Positions 19,997 through 28,834 of a DNA stretch of 64,000 nucleotides are shown piece by piece. Source of the DNA: Melghirimyces profundicolus. GTDB taxonomy: Bacteria > Bacillota > Bacilli > Thermoactinomycetales > DSM-45169. Location of the stretch: contig NZ_QBKR01000004.1 of the NCBI RefSeq assembly GCF_003054245.1, positions 62,001 through 126,000 on the forward strand, written 5' to 3'. Made by a program: the position numbers and the translations under genes. The number at the start of each line of letters is the position of its first letter. Position 1 is the stretch's first letter. The notes beneath the pieces were generated by a model. The model searched no databases. It had not been told where the DNA came from and saw only the letters and a list, made by a program, of their open reading frames with translations.

Positions 19997-21628
19997 TTAA
20001 GAAACCTTCGGATGGATCCGCTCCAGGATGTCATCCAACACCCGCTGCAGTTCTTCCAATCCGGTCCGGTGGAAGAAATCGTGGAAGGTTTCCCCGGGGT
20101 GCTTCTGTTCCCGGAAGTGGAGCAGAAACGCTTTCAGGACGGCGGGAAGATGCTCCCCGTCGATCTTCCCCTTCAGCTTCCGGTTCAGCTCTCCGCCTCC
20201 CTCCAGCGTCCCGCCCACGTGGATTTCAAAGGCTTCCACCAGCCCTTTTTTCTCCCTGGATTTCATCTTGATCCCCTGCAAACCGATATCCGCGATTTGG
20301 CGTTGGCCGCAGGAATTGGGGCAACCCACCATGTGGATCCGGACCGGGACGTCCACGTCCACCTCTTCATCCAGGTACTCGGCGATCCGGCGCATCCGTT
20401 CCTTGGTCTCCACCAGAGCCAGGTTGCAGTATTCGATACCGGTGCAGGAGACGGAGTAGCCGATGAACTTCGGCGGATCGACGGAAATCCGCCGGAAGAT
20501 CTCCTCATGGAGGAGCGGCTCCACGTTTTCGTCCGGAATATGGGGGAGGATCAGGTTCTGGGAGTTGCAGTTCCGGATCTCCCCCTTTCCGTACCGCTTG
20601 GAAATCCGGGCCAGCTCCAGCACCTCGTCGGCATGGAGACGGCCGACCGGCACATTGAAACCGATATAGTTGAGACCCTTTTGCTTCTGGGGATGCACCC
20701 CGTAAAAGTAGCCGGCGTTCCACTCCTTGACCGGTTCCTCTCCTTTTTCGGGGAGCGGTCCGATGTATTCCAGCAGTTTCTCTTTGAACTTTTCCGGTCC
20801 CCAGTCGGCCACCAGGAACTTGAGGCGGTTCCGGGTCCGCTTCTCCCGGTACCCGTAATCCCGGAAGATTGTCGTGACGGCGACGGCCACATCTTTCACC
20901 TGTTCCGGCCGGACGAAAACGTCCAGCGTCTCCGCCAGATACGGCCGGGACGACAGTCCGCCTCCCACTTTCAGGTGGAAGCCTTTCGTCTCCACCCCGT
21001 CGATCTTCTTCACCGCGGGAGTGAAGGAGACGCAGTTGATTTCCGCGTTGGAGGCATTTCTCAGATTGGCGCTGACGGACATCTTGTACTTCCGGGGCAG
21101 GTTGGAAAAGTCTTTGTTATGCTGAAAGAACCGGAACAGCTCCTCCACGATCGGAGTGGTGTCCAACAGCTCGTCAGGATCGATCCCGGCCAGGGGATTC
21201 CCCACGATGTTGCGGGTGATGTCGCCGCAGGCGCCGGCGGTGGAGAGCCCCATTTTCTCCAGCCGGGCGAAGATGTCGGGAATCTCTTCGATCCGGAGCC
21301 AGTGGAACTGGACCGCCTGACGGGTGGTGATATCATAGACCCCCCGCCCGTAGTCCCGGGCGATCCCCGCCAGGGTAACAACTTGGTCGTAATTCAGGAT
21401 CCCCGAAGGAATGCAGACTCGCATCATGAAGTAGCCGTCTTCCTTCGGCCGTTGCAGGTAGAGGCCGGCCCATTTGAACATGGGCCACATTTGCTTCGGG
21501 ATCGAATCAAACCCCTCTTTTGCGTATCGCGGAATGTGATCGAAGATTTCCAGTCCGTCCATCTCCAGTTTCTGCTTCTCGACGGCGTTGATCTTCTCAT
21601 TGTCCGCCCAGTGTTTTTCGTAAGCCAC
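19997..21628 (-). CDS. Ferredoxin-type sulfite/nitrite reductase (NirA/Sir family)
   Basis: Siroheme-[4Fe-4S] reductase of 543 residues that should reduce sulfite to sulfide in this operon. Two ferredoxin-like halves (about 40-120 and 310-390) each precede a siroheme-binding half. The cluster ligands are visible as C-x5-C in SCTGIEYCN and C-x3-C in GCPNSCGQ (about residues 410-455). The family contains both nitrite and sulfite reductases; the sulfate operon decides for sulfite. It replaces the CysIJ flavoprotein system of B. subtilis, so the electron donor is probably ferredoxin. GTG start after AAGGAGG. Confidence 0.9.
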   Translation of the reverse strand: MAYEKHWADNEKINAVEKQKLEMDGLEIFDHIPRYAKEGFDSIPKQMWPMFKWAGLYLQRPKEDGYFMMRVCIPSGILNYDQVVTLAGIARDYGRGVYDITTRQAVQFHWLRIEEIPDIFARLEKMGLSTAGACGDITRNIVGNPLAGIDPDELLDTTPIVEELFRFFQHNKDFSNLPRKYKMSVSANLRNASNAEINCVSFTPAVKKIDGVETKGFHLKVGGGLSSRPYLAETLDVFVRPEQVKDVAVAVTTIFRDYGYREKRTRNRLKFLVADWGPEKFKEKLLEYIGPLPEKGEEPVKEWNAGYFYGVHPQKQKGLNYIGFNVPVGRLHADEVLELARISKRYGKGEIRNCNSQNLILPHIPDENVEPLLHEEIFRRISVDPPKFIGYSVSCTGIEYCNLALVETKERMRRIAEYLDEEVDVDVPVRIHMVGCPNSCGQRQIADIGLQGIKMKSREKKGLVEAFEIHVGGTLEGGGELNRKLKGKIDGEHLPAVLKAFLLHFREQKHPGETFHDFFHRTGLEELQRVLDDILERIHPKVS

Positions 21629-21640
21629 GGCCCTTCCTCC

Positions 21641-22249
21641 TTATCGATTGATCCGGGGAATCAGTTCCCGTTTCTCAAGCAGATTCAATATTTCTTCGAC
21701 GGATTCTTCCACCGTCGCTTCAGCCGTATCGATCACCAGTTCCGGGGATTCCGGTTCCTCATAGGGAGCGCTCACGCCGGTGAATTCCGGGATTTCCCCC
21801 AGCCGGGCCCGGCGGTACAGCCCCTTCGGATCCCGGCGCTCGCATTCATCCAGGGGACACCGCACATAGATTTCGATAAACTCCCCCTCATCCAGGAGCT
21901 CCCTCACCTGCCGGCGGTCCTCCCGATACGGGGAGATAAAAGCTGTCAGAGCAAACTGCCCGCTGTCCACGAACAACTTTGCCACTTCCCCGATCCGGCG
22001 GATGTTCTCCTTCCGGTCTTCCGGAGAAAATCCCAGGTCCCGGTTGAGACCGTGGCGGATATTGTCCCCGTCCAGGACGTAACTGTTCAGCCCCAACCCG
22101 GCGAGCTGACGGTCCAGGGCGTTGGCCAGGGTGGATTTCCCCGAACCGGACAGCCCGGTGAACCAGAGAACGGCACTGCCGTGGCCGTTCTTCCTCCGTC
22201 GGTCCTCTTTGCGAACCGCGGTATCAAACCAGACGATGTTGGCGGTCAT
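21641..22249 (-). CDS. cysC: Adenylyl-sulfate kinase
   Basis: Phosphorylates APS to PAPS; 202 residues. P-loop [12 protein letters not shown] near residue 35, [22 protein letters not shown] and the FISPYREDR and [20 protein letters not shown] segments are standard. GGGAGGGAGAAGG site. It sits between sat and the sulfite reductase. As the adjacent CysH keeps the APS-reductase-type cysteines, CysC may serve sulfotransferase supply as well as assimilation. Confidence 0.96.
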   Translation of the reverse strand: MTANIVWFDTAVRKEDRRRKNGHGSAVLWFTGLSGSGKSTLANALDRQLAGLGLNSYVLDGDNIRHGLNRDLGFSPEDRKENIRRIGEVAKLFVDSGQFALTAFISPYREDRRQVRELLDEGEFIEIYVRCPLDECERRDPKGLYRRARLGEIPEFTGVSAPYEEPESPELVIDTAEATVEESVEEILNLLEKRELIPRINR

Positions 22250-22265
22250 CCTTCTCCCTCCCTCT

Positions 22266-23414
22266 TTAACCCGTGATGACGGTTTTTTCCCTCAGTCCCC
22301 GGATCAGGACGTCAGCCACTTCCGGTCGGCTGAAGGTGGCCGGCGGCCGTTCCCCGTTCCGGAGCATCTCCCGCACCTTGGTGCCGGACAGGGCCACGTG
22401 GTGGTCTTTCCCGTGGGGACAGGTTTTGGCCGAAGCCATGTTTTCGCACCGCCGGCAGTAGAAACTGTGTTCAAAGAACAGAGGGGTAATCCCCAATTCC
22501 CCGGGCCGGAATTCGGCGAAAATCTTTTGTGCATCGTAAGTGCCGTAATAGTCTCCCACCCCGGCATGGTCCCGTCCCACGATGAAATGGGTGCAACCGT
22601 AGTTCTTTCTCACCAAGGCGTGGAAAACCGCTTCACGGGGGCCGGCGTAGCGCATCGCCGCCGGAAAGACGGCGAGAAAAACCCGATCCTCCGGGTAGTA
22701 GTTTTGAAGCAAAACCCGGTAGCTTTCCATTCGGACCTCCGCCGGAATGTCATCCGCCTTGGTCTCCCCGACCAGGGGATTGAGAAACAGACCGTCCACG
22801 GTCTCCAATGCCGTCTTCTGGATGTATTCGTGGGCCCGGTGAACGGGGTTCCGGGTCTGGAAGCCCACCACGGTCTTCCACCCTTTTTTCCGGAACGTTT
22901 CCCGGGTCTCCACCGGATCCAGGTGATGGGAGGCAAACCGTTTTTCCGGTCTTCGGATCAGCTCAATGGGACCCGCCAGATACACGGGGGGTCTGTCGAA
23001 GAGTTTCTTCACGCCGGGATGGGCGGTCTGTGTCGTCCGATAGACTTGCTCCGCTTCCCGGATTTTGTCGGGGACGTACTTTTCCTCCAGCCAAAGCCGG
23101 CCATAGGTCACCCCGTCTTTCACCAGCCGGACCGCTTCCCCTTCTTTCAGGCTCTCCGCTTTTTTCCGGGAGACGGGGAGGGTGATGGGGATGGACCAAG
23201 GCAGGCCATCGGCCAGCCGCATGCTTTCCACCACCGAGGTGTAATCCGCTTCCCCGAGGAACCCCGTCAGCGGACTGTAGGCTCCGATGCCGATCAGTTC
23301 CAGGTCACTCAGGGAAAAGGCGTCCAGCTCCACTTCTTGGTCAACCGCGCCGATCTCCGCATCCGGATTCCACCGGTTGATCAGCTCTCCCCCGTGGGGA
23401 AGGCTCTCACTCAT
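22266..23414 (-). CDS. sat: Sulfate adenylyltransferase (ATP sulfurylase)
   Basis: Activates sulfate to APS with ATP; 382 residues, the monofunctional Bacillus type. Active-site motifs: [24 protein letters not shown] (catalytic His pair) and [15 protein letters not shown] zinc-type cluster is suggested by [17 protein letters not shown]. The ATG (MSESLPHGG) has GGAGAGG upstream; 23 in-frame codons before it are not conserved. Operon position: after cysP, before cysC. Confidence 0.96.
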   Translation of the reverse strand: MSESLPHGGELINRWNPDAEIGAVDQEVELDAFSLSDLELIGIGAYSPLTGFLGEADYTSVVESMRLADGLPWSIPITLPVSRKKAESLKEGEAVRLVKDGVTYGRLWLEEKYVPDKIREAEQVYRTTQTAHPGVKKLFDRPPVYLAGPIELIRRPEKRFASHHLDPVETRETFRKKGWKTVVGFQTRNPVHRAHEYIQKTALETVDGLFLNPLVGETKADDIPAEVRMESYRVLLQNYYPEDRVFLAVFPAAMRYAGPREAVFHALVRKNYGCTHFIVGRDHAGVGDYYGTYDAQKIFAEFRPGELGITPLFFEHSFYCRRCENMASAKTCPHGKDHHVALSGTKVREMLRNGERPPATFSRPEVADVLIRGLREKTVITG

Positions 23415-23479
23415 GGGATCCTCTCCTCTCATTCCTGTGATGTCCGGTACAGGTGTGTCGTTGATTCGTATCTCCCCCT

Positions 23480-24556
23480 TCAAATGCCTTCGCCGTGTTC
23501 ATTCAGGGACTGCTTCTCCCGCCTGACGGAATGAAACAGGCTGATCGAGCCCAGCGTCGCCAGGAAGACACTGGCCACCGCGATCACAGAGTAAAGGTCG
23601 CCATGGGCCAACCCTTTGACCAGCCCGTAGGCAATCACCAGGGAAAAGACGGGGGAGACAGCCCAGACCTTGAGCATCCGTTTGATCAATCCCTTTTGCC
23701 AGAGGGAAAAGCCCTTTCGGGCCGTCCCAATCCCGATAATGGCCGAAGTGGTCACCTGGGTAAGAGGCACGGGGATTCCCAGAAGGGAGGCTCCGATCAC
23801 CAGTAACGCACCGGTCCCCGAGACGACGCTCCCCTCCAGTAAAGAAAGGTCCGTGATCCGCTTCCCGTTGGTTTCCAATACCCTGCCTCCGAGGAGAATG
23901 GCCCCCGCGGCGACGAACAGACCGCCGTACAGAATGCCGTCGGAAACCGTCATCAGTCCCGCCCCCACCAGAGGACCAACCGCATTCGCCACGTTGTTCA
24001 TACCTGCTGAGAAGGCCTCCATCAATCCCGCAAGGACCAAAAGGCCGGCCAACCAACGGCTCCGGTTCCCCCGACGGAGAGCGGAGAACCGACCTTCAGC
24101 AGCGATCACCGCCTTCCCCGACAGAAGGGCCAGACCGAAAGCGGCGAAAGGAACCAAAACCCAAAACGCCACGATGGCAGCCAGACTGGACAGGTAGACT
24201 TTCTGCAGAGCGACTCCCGCCCCCACCACGGCTCCCACTGTCACTTCGCTGGTGGACAGCGGAATCCCCAGACGATTGGCGATGGAGAGGGAAATGCAGG
24301 CGGAAGACAATACCATGATGGCGAGCCGCACCGTCATGATCGAGCTTGGGACGATCCCCTCCCCGATCGTCTTGGCCACCTCGCCGCCTCCCAGGGCTGC
24401 CCCGAGGAACACCCCGACGCCGCATATACAGAGAGCCGCATGGCGGCTTCTGACCGCCCCCGCGCCGTATGCCGCTCCCATCGAGGCGGCGGCCCCGCTG
24501 GCCCCGATATTCATGGCGAAGAAGAAGGCGATGGCCATACCCGTAAAAGTGATCAT
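23480..24556 (-). CDS. cysP: CysP-type sulfate permease (PiT family)
   Basis: Inorganic anion transporter of 358 residues with two homologous halves: [18 protein letters not shown]-like repeat at the N-terminus and [17 protein letters not shown] after residue 190, both with the PiT signature G(A/N)N-x-x-(A/G). About ten hydrophobic segments. In B. subtilis the homologous CysP in the cysH operon imports sulfate; location between cysH and sat makes sulfate rather than phosphate the likely substrate. It begins six bases after the cysH stop with a weak GGTAGAG site, suggesting coupling. Confidence 0.9.
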   Translation of the reverse strand: MITFTGMAIAFFFAMNIGASGAAASMGAAYGAGAVRSRHAALCICGVGVFLGAALGGGEVAKTIGEGIVPSSIMTVRLAIMVLSSACISLSIANRLGIPLSTSEVTVGAVVGAGVALQKVYLSSLAAIVAFWVLVPFAAFGLALLSGKAVIAAEGRFSALRRGNRSRWLAGLLVLAGLMEAFSAGMNNVANAVGPLVGAGLMTVSDGILYGGLFVAAGAILLGGRVLETNGKRITDLSLLEGSVVSGTGALLVIGASLLGIPVPLTQVTTSAIIGIGTARKGFSLWQKGLIKRMLKVWAVSPVFSLVIAYGLVKGLAHGDLYSVIAVASVFLATLGSISLFHSVRREKQSLNEHGEGI

Positions 24557-24562
24557 GATTCT

Positions 24563-25282
24563 CTACCGGGACGTGTGAAGACCGCACTCGGTCTTCCCCG
24601 TGCCGGCCCACCGACCCGCCCGCATGTCTTCCCCCTCCGCCACCGGCCGTGTGCAGGGGACGCAACCGATGCTGGGGTATCCCCGGTCGTGAAGGGGATT
24701 GTACGGGAGACTTCGGGAGCGAATGGTCTCCCACACCTCATCCCAGCTCCAGTGGATGAGCGGGCAGATTTTGACGGAACGGAAGCGTTCATCCTTGTTC
24801 AAAAATTGCGTCGACCGGCGGGTCGGGGATTGTTCCCGGCGCAGCCCGGAAATCCAGGCCGCCCTTCCCTTGAGGGCCCTCTCCAGCGGCACGATCTTCC
24901 GGAAGCGGCAACATTCATCCGCCTCCCGCTCCCACAGCCGGAACCCATACTCTCTGGCCTGCTCTTCCACGGTTTGCTCGGGACGCAAGAATTCCATCCT
25001 CAGTTCCGGGTACCGGTTTCTCACTTCATCGATCACCTGATACGTCTCCCGAAAGTGAAGCCCGGTATCCAGAAACACGAGACGGGCATCGGGACGGATG
25101 CGGGCAATCAGGTCGATCAGGACCATGCTCTCCGCTCCGAAACTGCAGGCATAAACCAGATCATCCCGATAATGATCGTAAGCCCACCGGAGCACCTCCA
25201 GGGCCCCTTTGGTCCCGTTGTCGATGGAAAAGACGGGTTTTTTCGCCGTCTCCCAGTGTTCATAGGTCAATTGAACGCCCAA
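24563..25282 (-). CDS. cysH: Phosphoadenylyl/adenylyl-sulfate reductase CysH
   Basis: Thioredoxin-dependent reductase giving sulfite; 239 residues. The family loop SFGAESMVLIDLI, LDTGLHFRETY and ISGLRREQSPTR are visible, and the catalytic C-terminal ECGLHTSR is intact. The extra DECCRFRK and GCVPCTR cysteine pairs are [4Fe-4S] ligands, which mark the subgroup able to use APS (and, in B. subtilis, also PAPS). A TTG start is chosen because AAGGAGG lies exactly eight bases upstream; the ATG 14 codons earlier has no site. First major gene behind yezD and the SAM riboswitch. Confidence 0.94.
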   Translation of the reverse strand: MGVQLTYEHWETAKKPVFSIDNGTKGALEVLRWAYDHYRDDLVYACSFGAESMVLIDLIARIRPDARLVFLDTGLHFRETYQVIDEVRNRYPELRMEFLRPEQTVEEQAREYGFRLWEREADECCRFRKIVPLERALKGRAAWISGLRREQSPTRRSTQFLNKDERFRSVKICPLIHWSWDEVWETIRSRSLPYNPLHDRGYPSIGCVPCTRPVAEGEDMRAGRWAGTGKTECGLHTSR

Positions 25283-25384
25283 CCGGGCCACCTCCTTTTT
25301 CCATGTAAAAACGGCCCGCACCATGGACGAAACACCGTGGCGGGGCCGCCTCCGGTTTGTCCGGTCAGCGGACCGTTTCCCTTT

Positions 25385-25540
25385 TCATTTAAGTCGGACT
25401 TTTTCGCTTTTTTCCAGTTGGATCACTTTTCCGTCCTGCACAACCAAGGTGATCGAGCCGTAACGCATTCCCTCAAGCATCTCCCGGATGTGCCCGGCCA
25501 CCGTGTCGTATCCGGTTTCGGACGGTTTTTCGTCGGACAC
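25385..25540 (-). CDS. yezD: YezD family small protein (DUF2292)
   Basis: A 51-residue protein; the C-terminal half GSITLVVQDGKVIQLEKSEK is the DUF2292/YezD signature. Function unknown, but the family regularly precedes sulfur-assimilation genes. The GTG start follows AAGGAGGG; the in-frame sequence upstream is riboswitch, not coding. It is the first gene of the operon controlled by the SAM riboswitch. Confidence 0.85.
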   Translation of the reverse strand: MSDEKPSETGYDTVAGHIREMLEGMRYGSITLVVQDGKVIQLEKSEKVRLK

Positions 25541-25563
25541 CTTTGAGTCCCTCCTTCCGCAAC

Positions 25564-25608
25564 AAAAAAAGCCTTCCCATTTTGGAGAGACTTCGAAGGT
25601 GAAAAGGT
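25564..25608 (-). terminator. riboswitch-controlled terminator
   Basis: On the minus strand CCTTTTC pairs (with G-T pairs) to GGGAAGG, followed by a run of seven T at 25564-25570, between the SAM aptamer and yezD. This is the expression platform that stops transcription when SAM is bound. Confidence 0.7.
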
Positions 25609-25619
25609 ATGCCCTTACC

Positions 25620-25730
25620 ATCTTATCTTCCAAAATGGTACCCATTTTGCTGGAATTGGCACCTTACATGTCATCCATGCAGGTTGCCGGGCTTCATCGG
25701 GCCAGTTCCCTCCGCCGCTCTGGATAAGAT
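25620..25730 (-). promoter_or_regulatory. SAM-I (S-box) riboswitch
   Basis: On the minus strand P1 is ATCTTATC pairing with GATAAGAT, followed by the conserved AGAG, GGAGGGAACTGGCCCGATGA, GCCCGGCAACC and AAGGTGCCAATTCC blocks of the S-box aptamer. It lies directly upstream of yezD-cysH-cysP-sat-cysC, so the operon is turned off by S-adenosylmethionine. In B. subtilis the cysH operon is likewise an S-box operon. Confidence 0.96.
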
Positions 25731-25738
25731 TTAGTATT

Positions 25739-25767
25739 ATCTTAGTGGGTGGATTACAGGAAGTCAA
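25739..25767 (-). promoter_or_regulatory. sigma-A promoter of the sulfate operon
   Basis: TTGACT (25762-25767) and TAAGAT (25739-25744) on the minus strand are exactly 17 bases apart and nine bases upstream of the riboswitch P1. Confidence 0.75.
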
Positions 25768-26061
25768 CCTTTTTTACCTAGTTTTTTGATCGGATTTTCC
25801 CGTTTTATTTTCATCCTGTTCTCTGCGGCTGAGACATCGTGAACGGTCAACGGATCAGCCGCCCTTTCATGACAGGTTTCGGATGATGTCGATGGGTTAC
25901 GGATCCGGTTTCCATGGTGATATCATTGGATTACTTTTTTTTAACGGCTCATTTATATTGAGTCACTTTACAAAAGTAATTGATGTGTTCTATCCTTAGA
26001 GATGGGGATATTTTTTCTGATTTACCCCATAACTAACAGAAAAGGAAAGGAGTGTTCTGGA
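25768..26061. other. intergenic region upstream of wrbA
   Basis: About 300 bases without a gene between the divergent sulfate operon and wrbA. A 9-base inverted repeat (ATTACTTTT near 25932 and AAAAGTAAT near 25972) flanks a TTGAGT that may be the wrbA -35 area; it could be a regulator site, unproven. Confidence 0.35.
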
Positions 26062-26676
26062 ATGTCCCAGATTAAACTGGCCGTCATTTACTACAGCTCC
26101 ACCGGAACCAACCATCAGCTCGCTCAATGGGCAGCCGAAGGGGGAAAAGAAGCCGGTGCCGAAGTCAAGATCGCCAAAGCCCCGGAACTGGCACCGGAAG
26201 CAGCCATCGCCCAGAATCCCGCTTGGAAAGCCCATATCGAAGCCACAAAAGACGTGCCGGAAGTCACCGTCGATGATCTCGTGTGGGCGGATGCCCTGAT
26301 CTTCAGCGTTCCAACCCGGTTCGGCAATGTCCCGGCCCAAATGAAACAGTTTCTGGATACGACCGGCGGGGCGTGGTTTGAGGGCAAATTGGCCAACAAA
26401 GTGGTCAGTGCCATGTCTTCGGCCAGCAACCCCCATGGCGGGCAGGAACAAACCATTCTGCAGCTGTACACCACGATGTACCACTGGGGGGCGATTGTGG
26501 CCGCACCCGGATATACAGATCCCTCGATCTTCCAGTCCGGCGGAAATCCCTACGGCACCAGCGTAACGGTGGATCAAGAAGGAAATATGAAAGAAAATGT
26601 CCGGGATGCGGTCATTCACCAGGCCAAACGGACGGTCACCGTGGCCGGCTGGGTGAAGAACGGACTGCAAGGTTGA
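26062..26676 (+). CDS. wrbA: WrbA-type NAD(P)H:quinone oxidoreductase
   Basis: Flavodoxin-like FMN enzyme of 204 residues that reduces quinones by two electrons. The FMN loop YYSSTGTNHQLA replaces the classic T/S-x-T-G-N/T at about residues 10-21; FSVPTRFGNVPAQMKQFLD and SASNPHGGQEQT are family signatures. The ATG has AAAGGAGTG nine bases before it. Monocistronic, flanked by gene-free DNA. Redox-stress control is common in the family but no known operator was recognised. Confidence 0.92.
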   Translation: MSQIKLAVIYYSSTGTNHQLAQWAAEGGKEAGAEVKIAKAPELAPEAAIAQNPAWKAHIEATKDVPEVTVDDLVWADALIFSVPTRFGNVPAQMKQFLDTTGGAWFEGKLANKVVSAMSSASNPHGGQEQTILQLYTTMYHWGAIVAAPGYTDPSIFQSGGNPYGTSVTVDQEGNMKENVRDAVIHQAKRTVTVAGWVKNGLQG

Positions 26677-26797
26677 CCCCCCGACCTGATTCACGACCGT
26701 CCAAAACCCGATAAGAGGGCGGAAGATCCGATACATAGGGCGAATCCCGATCCGCTCCAACCGATCGTCGGAAAACGCCCTGAACCATCATAAGACA

Positions 26798-26830
26798 AAG
26801 AAGCTGATTCCCTGCGGAAATCAGCTTCTT
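26798..26830 (+). terminator. terminator-like hairpin after wrbA
   Basis: Perfect 12-bp stem (AAGAAGCTGATT/AATCAGCTTCTT) with a 9-base loop, 120 bases past the wrbA stop. The following tract is only GGTTGTGTG, so termination would be weak. Confidence 0.5.
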
Positions 26831-26980
26831 GGTTGTGTGCGGAACAAAATGCGGATCTCTTGGATCGACACCTTCTGCACCGATCCCCTTTACCGAGAGC
26901 CTCAGTCCCTTGTCTCCATCGGGTAAAATGAATATTATGATAATATCTATTTTTTTAAAAATACACCAAGGAGGGTTATC

Positions 26981-27174
26981 ATGACCACCACGGAAACGCC
27001 GACTTCTCCTTCACCCCGTCCCCGCCCGGAGGGAAAGTTGCCTGTCCGGGCATTGATCGCGAGTCTGGCCGGGGCCCCTCGGCGGGCTGGTGTTCAGTCA
27101 TATCGGGGATCGGATCGACCGGTTCCACTCTTTTTGGTGTTTGTCTTTGTTCCTTATGTAAATATAAGGTTAAA
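26981..27174 (+). pseudogene. remnant of an MFS (MHS-type) transporter
   Basis: An ATG with AAGGAGGG upstream opens a frame reading MTTTETPTSPSPRPRPEGKL then PVRALIASLAG, like the cytoplasmic N-terminus and first helix of an MFS permease. The frame then becomes nonsense, while the +1 frame continues GPLGGLVFSHIGDRIDRF, which matches the loop 2-3 signature of metabolite:H+ symporters, until a stop. So roughly 40-50 residues (helices 1-2), the reading frame and nearly all of the rest are gone. Confidence 0.6.
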
Positions 27175-27592
27175 ATTTTGATATGGAGTGATTTTATATG
27201 AGGTCAACAAGTCTTGTATTTATATCACCGGGAACTTTTCTTTATGGGTTAAAAATGCTCTTTTTTGCTTTATTTACGGTTCAAAATCCCGTAGCACCAA
27301 CACCATATATTTATACATAAGTCTTTTTGGAAGTACAATATTTTTCTGGCAATGACATGGTTATATCTAATCGTAGGTTTCATCTTATTGATCGCTTCCT
27401 TTTTTAAAAGCAAAAAGTGACAACAAAAGTGGGTGAGCGAACAAGCTACGGCTTCAGTCGTGGAAATGCAGACGTCAAATATCGTACGCTTTTGGGCCTC
27501 CGTTTGGGCCGAAGCGACCGGAGGGCCCGAGAAAGTCCCCACCGGTTGGATGGAAACGATGGAGAGGCGTGGTGTGTGAATCCCTTCCCTAG
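27175..27592. other. AT-rich gene-free stretch
   Basis: About 420 bases between the transporter remnant and repeat copy 2, clearly more AT-rich at 27170-27420 than the surroundings. No supportable gene. A GGGCCTCCG/CGGAGGGCCC inverted repeat lies at about 27497-27533. Confidence 0.5.
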
Positions 27593-27843
27593 AAGAGTTG
27601 TGAAAAAGTGAGCGGCAGCATTTACCCAAAGCCGCTCCGGCTGCTGTCCTGCAGAGATGTAGTTACTGTCCGCTCCGAAACATCCTGCTGCGGGCAGGGG
27701 CAAACGCCTTCGGATGCAACACAGAGAAGCTTTTGCCCCTGAACGCCCTTGCAGGCTGATTCTCCGCTGGGTAGGACAGCAAAGTCGCTATTTTGGGTAA
27801 ACGCTTCCCCTTTTCTCGAAACAAACATTCAATCACAACGCTT
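27593..27843. repeat. MITE-like repeat, copy 2
   Basis: A 251-base copy, same orientation as 18372-18621 and about 90 percent identical over its length, including the inner block beginning CATCCTGCTGCGGGCAGG. One base of the left terminal repeat is changed (AAGAGTTGTGA). No target duplication is evident here. Confidence 0.8.
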
Positions 27844-27896
27844 GGGGAAGGGGTCTTTCACATCAAAATATCCCTAAGCTAAAAGGAGAAATTGTA

Positions 27897-28319
27897 GTGT
27901 GGAAAGAGTTTATAAATAATGTTGTGGAAGTGGCTGAATTTGACGAACCGGCAACCAACGAACAAATTCAAGCCGTCCAGAAAAAGTTCGATGTCGAGCT
28001 TCCTGATGAGTTGATCAGTCTACTGAAAGAATCCGATGGAGTCGACGGAAAATACGGATGTCCGATTGTTTTTTCCACTGGCCGAATCATCGAAGACAAT
28101 GTGCAATTGAGAAAATTGAATTACTGTATGCTCTTGAATTGTTTGTTGTTCGTGGCGGATGCAGGAAATGGGGATTATTTCGGCTACTCGATTGTAGGTG
28201 GATCCATTCAACGGAATCATATTTATGTTTGGAATCACGAGGATGACAGCCGAAAGTGCGTCGCCCCCTCCTTAAAGACCTTCATCGAGTGGTGGAATAG
28301 CGGGAAAATAAGGATTTGA
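27897..28319 (+). CDS. SMI1/KNR4 (SUKH) domain protein
   Basis: A 140-residue single-domain protein. The SUKH pattern is clear: ATNEQIQAVQKKFDVELPDE, LKESDGVDG, then the second half ADAGNGDYFGYSI and VWNHEDDSRKCVAPSLKTFI. SUKH proteins are mostly immunity proteins neutralising polymorphic toxins, but some are housekeeping. No toxin gene is visible beside it. GTG start with AAAAGGAG upstream. It begins 54 bases after the repeat element and is followed by a strong terminator, so it is a monocistronic unit in accessory DNA. Confidence 0.85.
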   Translation: MWKEFINNVVEVAEFDEPATNEQIQAVQKKFDVELPDELISLLKESDGVDGKYGCPIVFSTGRIIEDNVQLRKLNYCMLLNCLLFVADAGNGDYFGYSIVGGSIQRNHIYVWNHEDDSRKCVAPSLKTFIEWWNSGKIRI

Positions 28320-28370
28320 ATGGGTTGTATTCCCGGACAAATGGACAAAAACCGAAATTACCTTTCTAAC

Positions 28371-28403
28371 AACGAACCTTCCCCTACCCGGGGAAGGTTC
28401 GTT
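28371..28403. terminator. bidirectional terminator after SUKH gene
   Basis: Perfect 14-bp stem (AACGAACCTTCCCC and its complement) with a 5-base loop; GATCTTT follows on the plus strand. It separates the convergent SUKH gene and the small gene at 28428. Confidence 0.8.
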
Positions 28404-28427
28404 GATCTTTAGAAAGATCCCATGCTC

Positions 28428-28622
28428 TTATTCCGCACCTGTTGGATCCAGCAAATCCCGCCACTCACCGAAGATTTCGTCACACACCTTGGAAAGCGAT
28501 TCTTCCACTAACGCTTTGACTTCATGAAGGGTCTCTTCCGATGGCGTCCCATGACGAAAAAAGAGGTCGTCCGTGATCAGAGCGGTCTTTCCGTTGGAAA
28601 GCTCCACAATCCAATAACCCAT
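28428..28622 (-). CDS. Hypothetical 64-residue protein
   Basis: Starts MGYWIVELSNGKTALITDDL and is acidic, with a helix-rich C-terminal half. The ATG has AGGAGGACG six bases upstream, a strong site; the longer frame upstream crosses the terminator of the next operon and is rejected. No family recognised. It stands alone, about 70 bases downstream of that terminator. Confidence 0.6.
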   Translation of the reverse strand: MGYWIVELSNGKTALITDDLFFRHGTPSEETLHEVKALVEESLSKVCDEIFGEWRDLLDPTGAE

Positions 28623-28690
28623 ATGCGTCCTCCTGATGGATGGCCTTATATCCAGTATAGGAGGCGGATCACACAGTGAAACCTCGTCAA

Positions 28691-28722
28691 ACCAAAAAAA
28701 ACGCCGACAGATTATCCCATCG
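28691..28722 (-). terminator. terminator after the DoxX/small membrane protein pair
   Basis: GCCGA/TCGGC stem overlapping the stop codon of the small gene, followed on the minus strand by a run of eight T. Confidence 0.65.
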
Positions 28723-28834
28723 GCACCTGCTTTTCCGATGACGTCTTTTTCTCCTTGAGAAGCAGCTTCCGGTAATGCCAGGCGGTGGACAGCACGAAGA
28801 AGAAGGCCAGCAGCAAAAACATGAAAGGAGTCAT
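28712..28834 (-). CDS. 40-residue single-pass membrane protein
   Basis: A very short gene whose ATG overlaps the DoxX stop codon (ATGA). It encodes MTPFMFLLLAFFFVLSTAWH followed by YRKLLLKEKKTSSEKQVPMG: one hydrophobic helix and a basic tail (inside-positive). GGAAAGGG lies upstream within the DoxX gene and a terminator overlaps its own stop. The coupling to DoxX suggests a small partner subunit. No family recognised. Confidence 0.55.
   Translation of the reverse strand: MTPFMFLLLAFFFVLSTAWHYRKLLLKEKKTSSEKQVPMG

Noticed and set aside
20012-22276. 754-codon plus-strand frame opposite the sulfite reductase and cysC
   Set aside because: GC-rich third positions keep the antisense frame open; siroheme and P-loop motifs decide for the minus strand.
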